A stretch of 64,000 nucleotides of DNA from Ignavibacteria bacterium. GTDB lineage: Bacteria > Bacteroidota > Ignavibacteria > Ignavibacteriales > Ignavibacteriaceae. Numbering within the stretch: the stretch's first letter is position 1; each line of letters begins with the position of its first letter. The DNA lies in NCBI GenBank assembly GCA_030693705.1, contig JAUYAB010000005.1:124001-188000 (forward strand), read 5' to 3'. This document shows positions 54,938 to 62,236 of the stretch, in pieces. The notes under the pieces were generated by a model. That model was not told the DNA's origin. It saw only the letters and a list, made by a program, of their open reading frames with translations, and did not search any database. The position numbers and the translations under genes are program-made.

Positions 54938-56599
54938 ATGAAAAAATCCATACTGTTTTTGTTTTTTGCAATTCTTCTTATTTCTAATTCGATGAATGGA
55001 AAAGTCTTTCCGGCTAAAGAGCCGTTAATCGTTTTTCATTTCGATTTTAACTCCGTTTCGCTGAGTGAAAATTATGTGCGTTTATGGCTAAAAAAAGCTG
55101 CGGATATGGGTTACAATTCAGTCTTATGGGAAATTGAAGATGAAGTCAAATGGGAAACTTGCCCGGAAAGCGCTAGCCCGGATGCATTCTCGAAAGATAC
55201 ATTTAGAAATATTTTAAAATATTCGAGAGAGTTAGGATTAGAGTCTATCCCTCTTTTACAAACAATAGGTCACGCTGAATATGTTCTGCAGCATGAAAAG
55301 TACAAATCATTCCGCGAGGATTCAACAAGGTACGATTGTTATTGTACTACTAATCCACAAGTCGGAATTTTTCTTAAAAAATGGATCGATGAATATTTGG
55401 ATCTCTTCGGAGATATTCGATATTTCCATTTAGGCGGGGATGAGGCATACGCTTTTGCCAGTTGCCCCAAATGCAAGCAGCGTGTAAATGAAATCGGTAA
55501 AAATGGTTTGTATGTTGAATATATAAAAGATCTTTCGCAGAGTATTTTAGAAAAAGGAATTCGTCCCGGTATTTGGAGCGATATGATCCTAAAATACCCT
55601 AATGAAATTGGAGGATTAAATAAAGAATTTGTGATATGGGATTGGAATTATTGGGATGGAGACGAAACTCCTAATCGGGTTATGGTTTGGAGTAAAGGAG
55701 GAAGAATAAGCAAAGGAGAACTGTCAAGTTCCATTCTTTATGATTTTCCGGAAATTATAAACGCTTCAGGAGAGCTAAATGCTTTTTATACGAGCGATGC
55801 TTTAAAAAGATTAGGCTACGATGTTATCCTTTGCAGTTCATCCCGTTCACACGGCGACGCCGTTTTTGCCGGTAAAAATGAATCACATGTAAATAATATT
55901 ATAGGAGCTGCAAAAAAGACAATTAAGACCGGGCTTTTAGGCAATTGTGTTACAAGCTGGGCGGTAAGAGTACACAATCATGAAACACAAGAGCCATGGC
56001 TTTATCTCGCTCCGTTAACACTAAAAAATCCTTCTCTTTCCAAAAAAGAATTACTGGAAAAAACCTCGGAGCATATCTTTGGAGTAAATAACAGTGATTT
56101 TTTTAAAATTGCTAATCAAATAGGTTACTCATTCCCATTTGCCAATGAAAATTCGACCGGAATAATGTGGACAGGTATGAAAGATTCCAAACCGGCGCCG
56201 GAAAAATATACTCAAGAATTGATTGGTAAATTGAAATCCGGCAATAGATGGAACGCCGCTGTTGAGAGCATAAAAAAATCTACGGAAATTGTTAGCGACG
56301 GAATAACGGAACTCAATAAATATATTCCAAGTGCAAAACGCGGAATGGGTGCAATTTATTCTTGGCAACGGGCAGGCTATTTCCAGTACTGGCAGTCAAT
56401 TATTGCAAATGAAATAGTTAATACTTCCAAAGGCAAACTCGGAATACCGGCTGATAAAATGATTAAGCTGATAGAACTAATCAAAAAAGAATACAAAAAT
56501 TGGGCGGAGAATTGGATGACTCCAGTTTCAGCTGAACAAAATACGAGTCTAATCTACGACGCCGTCCAAAATTATTTTAGGCAAAATCTGACTGACTAA
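54938..56599 (+). CDS. GH20-like beta-N-acetylhexosaminidase, short form
   Basis: 553 residues. A signal peptide (about 1-22) leads directly into the TIM barrel, without the N-terminal GH20b domain. IPLLQTIGHAEYVL (about 105-118) and YFHLGGDEAY give the GH20 acid motif with D168-E169. CSSSRSHGD and GNCVTSWAVR lie further along the barrel. The C-terminal helical part (about 440-553) is not recognised. In GH20 the Asp positions the substrate 2-acetamido group and the Glu is acid/base. It likely removes terminal GlcNAc or GalNAc in the periplasm or outside. It differs from the full GH20 at 60070, so the two should differ in specificity. A lipid anchor is not seen. Confidence 0.8.
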   Translation: MKKSILFLFFAILLISNSMNGKVFPAKEPLIVFHFDFNSVSLSENYVRLWLKKAADMGYNSVLWEIEDEVKWETCPESASPDAFSKDTFRNILKYSRELGLESIPLLQTIGHAEYVLQHEKYKSFREDSTRYDCYCTTNPQVGIFLKKWIDEYLDLFGDIRYFHLGGDEAYAFASCPKCKQRVNEIGKNGLYVEYIKDLSQSILEKGIRPGIWSDMILKYPNEIGGLNKEFVIWDWNYWDGDETPNRVMVWSKGGRISKGELSSSILYDFPEIINASGELNAFYTSDALKRLGYDVILCSSSRSHGDAVFAGKNESHVNNIIGAAKKTIKTGLLGNCVTSWAVRVHNHETQEPWLYLAPLTLKNPSLSKKELLEKTSEHIFGVNNSDFFKIANQIGYSFPFANENSTGIMWTGMKDSKPAPEKYTQELIGKLKSGNRWNAAVESIKKSTEIVSDGITELNKYIPSAKRGMGAIYSWQRAGYFQYWQSIIANEIVNTSKGKLGIPADKMIKLIELIKKEYKNWAENWMTPVSAEQNTSLIYDAVQNYFRQNLTD

Positions 56600-56698
56600 A
56601 AGAATTTTATAATCAAAAAGAAATACTTTTTGTAAAATGAAGAAATATTAATTAAAGAACTTTTTTAAAAACCTAAAAAATTTATTTAAAACTCATAA

Positions 56699-58021
56699 AT
56701 GAAAATACAAATAACGGAAGGTAAAGTACTCCTACCGAACGGCTTGAAAAATGTTTCGCTCGAAATTAATAACGGGCGGATATCATCAATTGGAGATAAA
56801 ACAAAAAATGATCCAACCGCCGTTAAAATATCCGCCGCCGGAAAATATGTTTTGCCGGGTTTTATTGATTTACACACAAACGGTATAGCCGGGTTTGATC
56901 TTACTAATGGCTTATATAATGCGGATAAAAACCTTTTTACTAGTAAGGCAGGTGCATATTTAAAGGGCTTAGATAATGCATTAAAACAATTTTCTAGGCA
57001 TGGAACCACTTTAGTTGGATTTACTACACTTGAAGCCTCTGTAAGTAAAATGAAAAGGATATTTCGACTTATAGCAAAGTATAAAAATGAAAGTACCAGC
57101 CTATATAAGGAACTTTTCCATGGTATTTATATGGAAGGTACTTTCATGAAAGACAAAAAATTTCGCGGCGCTCATAATCCAATGTATTTTTTTAAACCAT
57201 CTATTGATTTATTTAATGAGCTTCAAGAAGCTGCGGACGGTAATATTAAAATTGTTAATGTAGTGCCTGAATGGGATGAAGACGCATTGCAATTAATTAA
57301 ATATTTAACGTCCAAAAATATTGTATGCGCCGCCGGACATACGAGCGCTACAGGAGACCAATATCGTTTAGCGGTAGCAAAGGGATTGACCCTTGCCATC
57401 CATGTTTTAAATGGACCTTCATCCGCATCATTCAAATCGTTTGACAGAGGCGGAGCGTTGGAATCTTTTCTTCAATCAAACGATGTATTTGTAGAAATTA
57501 TTGTTGACGGTTACCATGTTGATAAATCGTATGTGCTTGATATAATAAAGAGAAAGGGGCTGGAGAAATGCGTTGCAATAACCGATAGTATGTTTGTTAC
57601 AAAAATGAATAAGATAAGGGAATTTCAGGTTTCAGGTGTGAAAGGGGAAGTATATAAAAATGGTGAGTACGTTAATATTGCCGGCAGAGAAAGTGATAAC
57701 GCGCTGTTTGGAAGTTCGCTGACAATGGACAAAGCATTCGAAAATCTTTTGAATTGGTTTACAAAAAGTGTAAACGGAGTGTGGAATGAAATTCATTCAC
57801 CAATGAAATTTGAAAAAGCGCTTTTATCTGTTTCTCAAATGTGCAGCGCTAACCCTGCAAAAGTTTTGGGCATTTATGATGTAAATAGTGATACAAATAT
57901 TGCAACAGGGAGTATAGTCCAAAATAAAAGTGCGGATATTATAATTGCAGATATCAAAGAAGTAAAAAATGGTTACAAATTTAAAGTTGAAAAGGTAATT
58001 CTAAAAGGAAATTTAGTTTAG
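56699..58021 (+). CDS. nagA: N-acetylglucosamine-6-phosphate deacetylase (divergent)
   Basis: 440 residues. The amidohydrolase metal-site residues can be matched to E. coli NagA by spacing: E146 (in YMEGTFM), H214 (AAGHTSATG), H235 (LAIHVLNGP), H273 (DGYHVD) and D296 (AITDSMF), against E131, H195, H216, H251 and D273. PGFIDLHTNG (53-62) has H59 and N61. Replacements such as MEGTF for the common LEGPF and TDSM for TDAM mark it as divergent. The product is glucosamine-6-phosphate. A 99-base AT-rich gap with no SD precedes the ATG. NagX- and NagB-like genes follow, forming a nag cassette. Confidence 0.85.
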   Translation: MKIQITEGKVLLPNGLKNVSLEINNGRISSIGDKTKNDPTAVKISAAGKYVLPGFIDLHTNGIAGFDLTNGLYNADKNLFTSKAGAYLKGLDNALKQFSRHGTTLVGFTTLEASVSKMKRIFRLIAKYKNESTSLYKELFHGIYMEGTFMKDKKFRGAHNPMYFFKPSIDLFNELQEAADGNIKIVNVVPEWDEDALQLIKYLTSKNIVCAAGHTSATGDQYRLAVAKGLTLAIHVLNGPSSASFKSFDRGGALESFLQSNDVFVEIIVDGYHVDKSYVLDIIKRKGLEKCVAITDSMFVTKMNKIREFQVSGVKGEVYKNGEYVNIAGRESDNALFGSSLTMDKAFENLLNWFTKSVNGVWNEIHSPMKFEKALLSVSQMCSANPAKVLGIYDVNSDTNIATGSIVQNKSADIIIADIKEVKNGYKFKVEKVILKGNLV

Positions 58022-58058
58022 AGACACTAATGGTATTTATTTAAATGAAAATGTTATC

Positions 58059-59192
58059 ATGTTAGACCTAAAAGGTAATGCTCTTCAGCAGAGACTTAGC
58101 TCAATAGACGCTTTTAGAGGAGCTACTATAGCCGGAATGATAGTCGTTATAAATCCGGGTAGCTGGAAATATATTTATCCAACTCTTCATCACGCAGATT
58201 GGCATGGATGGACTTTAGCTGATTTAGTCTTTCCATTTTTTTTATTCATCGTCGGTGTATCTATTACTTATGCCTTTACTAACAGTTTAGATAAAAGTGT
58301 ACCTAAGAAATTACTTTACTCTAAGATTATTAAACGTTCTCTCATTCTATTTATACTTGGGCTGTTTCTCAATATCTTTCCAAATTTTAATCTCTCAGAT
58401 ATTCGCATAATGGGAGTTCTTCAAAGAATTGCCATGTGCTATTTTATTGTTTCATTCCTTTTTTTAAATTCTAAGTATTTCGTTCAAGCAGTTATAGCAA
58501 TTTCATTATTGTTTATCTATTGGGCTTTAATGGAGTGGCTTCCGGTTCCGGATATTGGATTTAGTAACTATGAAAAGGGGACGAATATTGCCACATGGTT
58601 TGACCGCCTTTTTTTAAGCGGTCACATGGGGTATTATGAAAAGATAGGAGAGCCGGAAGGATTTATTAGCACGTTACCGGCACTATCAACAACTCTTTTC
58701 GGTGTCTTAACCGGACATTTTCTAAAATCGAAAAGAGAACCATATAAAATAACTGCTGTCTTATTTGCTGCCGGCGTTATTGGAATTCTTTCCGGGATGA
58801 TTTGGTCACAGTGGATGCCGATAAATAAAAATTTATGGACAAGTTCATATTCAGTCTTTGCAGCAGGATTTGCAGTAATAGTATTTAGCATGTTTTACTT
58901 CTTGATCGATGTTCTTGATTATCGAAAATGGGCAAAACCATTTATTGTTTTTGGGATGAATGCAATTACGGTATATGTGTTATCTATAGTATTCGCAAAA
59001 CTAATAGTAATGATAAAATTTACTAAAGAAAGTGGAAGTAATTATAATATTAAATCATGGTTCTATGATAATCTGTTAACACCCCTTTTCGGTAATTATA
59101 ACGGTTCTTTAATTTATGCTCTTTTATATTGTCTTTTATGGTGTGGTGTTATGTGGATTTTTTATAACAAAAAAATATTTATTAAGGTATAG
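58059..59192 (+). CDS. nagX: NagX/HGSNAT-like membrane acetyltransferase
   Basis: 377 residues with about ten hydrophobic segments. RLSSIDAFRGATIAGMIVV (about 12-30) and the family block LHHADWHGWTLADLVFPFF (43-61), with H45 at the place of the catalytic histidine of human HGSNAT, are clear. In HGSNAT this histidine passes an acetyl group from cytosolic acetyl-CoA to glucosamine on the far side of the membrane. NagX genes occur in nag clusters of many bacteria. Here the protein would acetylate periplasmic glucosamine, for example released by the GH2 enzyme, to GlcNAc so that the NagA/NagB route can handle it. That use is inferred from context. Confidence 0.8.
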   Translation: MLDLKGNALQQRLSSIDAFRGATIAGMIVVINPGSWKYIYPTLHHADWHGWTLADLVFPFFLFIVGVSITYAFTNSLDKSVPKKLLYSKIIKRSLILFILGLFLNIFPNFNLSDIRIMGVLQRIAMCYFIVSFLFLNSKYFVQAVIAISLLFIYWALMEWLPVPDIGFSNYEKGTNIATWFDRLFLSGHMGYYEKIGEPEGFISTLPALSTTLFGVLTGHFLKSKREPYKITAVLFAAGVIGILSGMIWSQWMPINKNLWTSSYSVFAAGFAVIVFSMFYFLIDVLDYRKWAKPFIVFGMNAITVYVLSIVFAKLIVMIKFTKESGSNYNIKSWFYDNLLTPLFGNYNGSLIYALLYCLLWCGVMWIFYNKKIFIKV

Positions 59193-59207
59193 AGAAATAA
59201 GAATAAT

Positions 59208-60020
59208 ATGAATAGGAATTTAAGAGATATGCAAGTTAATTTAGAAGTTAAAGCATTTCAGATCGAGGAATTAAAGGTTGAAGTTTTTCCTACGCGACAA
59301 ATGAGCGGACTTGCAGCGGCAACTGATATTGCAGAAGTTATGCGGAAAATTATTAATGAAAAAAAGAGACTCCGGATGATTTTTGCGGCAGCTCCATCTC
59401 AAAATGAACTGCTTAGTGAACTCATTCAGATTGAAAATGTAGATTGGACAAAAGTTACCGCTTTTCATATGGATGAGTATGTCGGGTTAAAGTCTGATGC
59501 TCCTCAATCTTTTGGTCAATTTCTGCGCGAGAGGATATTTGACAAAGTTCCATTCGCGAAGGTACATTATATAAAGACCGATGGGATTAGTTTAACAGCA
59601 GCCTGCGAGAATTATTCTAAGTTGTTGCAGGAAGAACTAATAGATATCGTATGTATGGGAATTGGTGAGAACGGGCATATCGCTTTTAATGATCCTCCGT
59701 TTGCAAATTTTACAGACCATGTTTGGGTTAAAGTTGTTGCGTTAGATGAGGTATCAAGACAGCAACAAGTAAATGATGGATGTTTTTTAAAATTTGAAGA
59801 AGTCCCTAAAGAAGCAATCACTTTAACAATCCCTGCATTGTTATCGGCAAAGTATTTATTTATTGTTGTGCCGGGTAAAACTAAAGCAAACGCGGTGAGA
59901 TCAGCCTTATTTGGTGCAATCACAGAGGATTGTCCGGCGTCAATTTTAAGAAAACATAAAAACGCCAAATTGTACTTAGACAAAGATTCATCTGTAAATA
60001 TTCAGAACGAAAATATTTGA
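59208..60020 (+). CDS. nagB: Glucosamine-6-phosphate deaminase-like protein
   Basis: 270 residues, close to E. coli NagB (266). FHMDEYVGL holds the proton-shuttle Asp (D89), and GIGENGHIAFND carries H157. Compared with E. coli (GVGNDGHIAFNE), the positions of D141 and E148 are N155 and D162. So the triad is partly altered, as seen in a NagB-like subfamily. The reaction is glucosamine-6-phosphate to fructose-6-phosphate plus ammonia. The gene starts 15 bases after nagX. Its place after nagA and nagX supports the assignment; a 6-phosphogluconolactonase-type function is less likely because of the FHMDEY motif. Confidence 0.85.
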   Translation: MNRNLRDMQVNLEVKAFQIEELKVEVFPTRQMSGLAAATDIAEVMRKIINEKKRLRMIFAAAPSQNELLSELIQIENVDWTKVTAFHMDEYVGLKSDAPQSFGQFLRERIFDKVPFAKVHYIKTDGISLTAACENYSKLLQEELIDIVCMGIGENGHIAFNDPPFANFTDHVWVKVVALDEVSRQQQVNDGCFLKFEEVPKEAITLTIPALLSAKYLFIVVPGKTKANAVRSALFGAITEDCPASILRKHKNAKLYLDKDSSVNIQNENI

Positions 60021-60069
60021 AAAACAGAAAACTCTTAAACAATTTTAATAATTACACAAAAGTAAAATT

Positions 60070-62118
60070 ATGAGAACAACTGAATTCGCTAAATTAAATA
60101 TTTTAATGATGGCTTGCCTGATAAGTATCAATTTATTAGCTCAATCTGATTCCAAATACTTAAACTTAATGCCGGTACCGGAGAAAATGAATGTTACTGC
60201 CGGAAAATTTTTGCTAAATGAATCTTTTACTATTTCCATCAATAATGATGATAAAAGATTATTCAAAGCTGCTCAAAGAACGCTTAAAATTTTATCAGAG
60301 CGAACGGGATTATTTTTCAAAGACCAATTCCCGGTAATTTCTATTTCATCAAAAACAAATGCTCTGTCTATAAATATCAGTAAAGTTGGAGAAGTAAAAT
60401 TAGGAGTGGATGAATCCTATAATTTAATTGTAAATGAAAAATCAGTAAAAATAGATGCCGCAACAAATATTGGGGCTATTCATGGACTTGCAACTTTAGT
60501 GCAATTATTGAATTCCGATAAAAGCGGGTATTATTTGCAAGGTGTTGAAATAAAAGATAAACCCCGCTTTCCCTGGCGTGGTTTGTTAATTGATGTTTCC
60601 CGTCATTTCATGCCAATCGAGGTTATTAAAAGAAATCTTGATGCTATGGGGGCTGTCAAAATGAATGTCCTTCATTGGCATTTAACCGATGATCATGGTT
60701 TTAGAATTGAGTCTAAGTCATTGCCAAAATTACACGAATTGGGCTCTGATGGATTGTATTATACTCATGAACAAATTATTGATATTGTTGATTATGCTGC
60801 CGATAGGGGAATAAGAGTTGTTCCGGAGTTTGATTTACCCGGACACGCAACAAGCTGGTTAGTCGGATATCCTGAATTTGCAAGCGCTCCCGGACCTTAT
60901 TCAATTGAAAGAAATTGGGGAATCTTTAATCCTACATTTGATCCTACTAATGATGAAACGTATAATTTCCTTACGGTTTTCTTCAAAGAGATGAGCGCTC
61001 TTTTTCCTGATGAGTATTGGCATATCGGCGGCGATGAAAATAATGGAAAGCAATGGGATGCAAATAAAAAGATTCAAGAGTTCAAGGTTCAAAATAAGTT
61101 GAAAAATAACCATGACCTTCAAAATTATTTTAACAAAAGAGTTGAGAAAATTCTAACGCCGCTAAACAAAACAATGGTTGGCTGGTATACAGATGAAATG
61201 CCGGATTTATCGAAGGATTATATTGTCCAGGCTTGGAAAGGAAGAGCGTCATTATATCAGACATCTCGTAATGGTTATAGAAGTTTATTATCACATGGTT
61301 TTTATATAGACCTGGTTCAACCGACTGATTATCATTACTTGAATGATCCCATCCCGCCGGATTCTATCTTAGAAAATACAGTTAAAGAAAAAATATTAGG
61401 CGGTGAAGCTACAATGTGGGCTGAATTTGTTGATCCGGAAACAATTGATTCAAGAATTTGGCCACGGACTGCCGCTATTGCTGAACGATTATGGTCACCA
61501 GGTTATGTAAATGATGTTCAAGATATGTATAGAAGGCTCAGTATAGTTAATTTACACTTAGAGGAACTTGGTCTAACTCATGTAAAGAATTACGAAATGA
61601 TGTTGCGCCGGTTGACCAACAACTATAATGTTGAAGTATTAAAGAATTTTGTTGATGTTATTCAACCACTTTACACGTATTCGCGCGATCACCCACATGT
61701 TTTTAAATCTTATTATCCTTTAACAAGAGTTGTTGATGTTTCAGCGCCTGATCCGGAGGTAGCAAGAGAGTTTAATCAATTAGTTGATAGTTTCATAAAA
61801 GATGTTAAGAAAGATGAGAGTAAAACCATCGCGATCACAAAATGGTTGAATTTGTGGAAAAACAATCACTCTAAGCTGGTTGATATAATAAACGCCTTGC
61901 CGGTTCTTAAAGAAATAGAAACACTCTCAGAAGATTTATCAAAATGTGCAGCTATCGGATTAGAAGCCCTTGAGAAGATTAAAAATAATAGTAAACCAAA
62001 TGAGCTATGGATTTCCACTCGTTTGAGTACTTTAAAACTAGCTGGGGTTCCTAAGGGGGAAACCGAGCTTGCAATAGTAAAATCAATTGAAAAGTTATTA
62101 GGTGAAGCGCTAAAATAA
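60070..62118 (+). CDS. GH20 beta-N-acetylhexosaminidase, full form
   Basis: 682 residues. A signal peptide (about 1-25, ending NLLAQ) precedes a GH20b alpha/beta domain (about 30-165) and the TIM barrel (about 168-510). The start of the barrel has FPWRGLLIDVSRHFMPIE and LHWHLTDDHGFRIES. The acid motif is HIGGDENNG with D322-E323. GEATMWAEFVD and RIWPRTAAIAERLWS complete the pattern. A C-terminal helical part (about 520-682) follows. It releases terminal GlcNAc/GalNAc from chito-oligosaccharides, glycans or glycosaminoglycan pieces. There is no T9SS tail or lipobox, so it is probably periplasmic. The gene follows nagB by 49 bases. Confidence 0.92.
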   Translation: MRTTEFAKLNILMMACLISINLLAQSDSKYLNLMPVPEKMNVTAGKFLLNESFTISINNDDKRLFKAAQRTLKILSERTGLFFKDQFPVISISSKTNALSINISKVGEVKLGVDESYNLIVNEKSVKIDAATNIGAIHGLATLVQLLNSDKSGYYLQGVEIKDKPRFPWRGLLIDVSRHFMPIEVIKRNLDAMGAVKMNVLHWHLTDDHGFRIESKSLPKLHELGSDGLYYTHEQIIDIVDYAADRGIRVVPEFDLPGHATSWLVGYPEFASAPGPYSIERNWGIFNPTFDPTNDETYNFLTVFFKEMSALFPDEYWHIGGDENNGKQWDANKKIQEFKVQNKLKNNHDLQNYFNKRVEKILTPLNKTMVGWYTDEMPDLSKDYIVQAWKGRASLYQTSRNGYRSLLSHGFYIDLVQPTDYHYLNDPIPPDSILENTVKEKILGGEATMWAEFVDPETIDSRIWPRTAAIAERLWSPGYVNDVQDMYRRLSIVNLHLEELGLTHVKNYEMMLRRLTNNYNVEVLKNFVDVIQPLYTYSRDHPHVFKSYYPLTRVVDVSAPDPEVAREFNQLVDSFIKDVKKDESKTIAITKWLNLWKNNHSKLVDIINALPVLKEIETLSEDLSKCAAIGLEALEKIKNNSKPNELWISTRLSTLKLAGVPKGETELAIVKSIEKLLGEALK

Positions 62119-62236
62119 ATTTTCAGAAAAGTGAACTTGAACCGGAATAAAATAAAATTAAAAAAATAATCATCAGATCAAAAAGTAAAGACATTAATAA
62201 CACGTTTAATATATTTTGAATAATGAAGGAGAAAAA

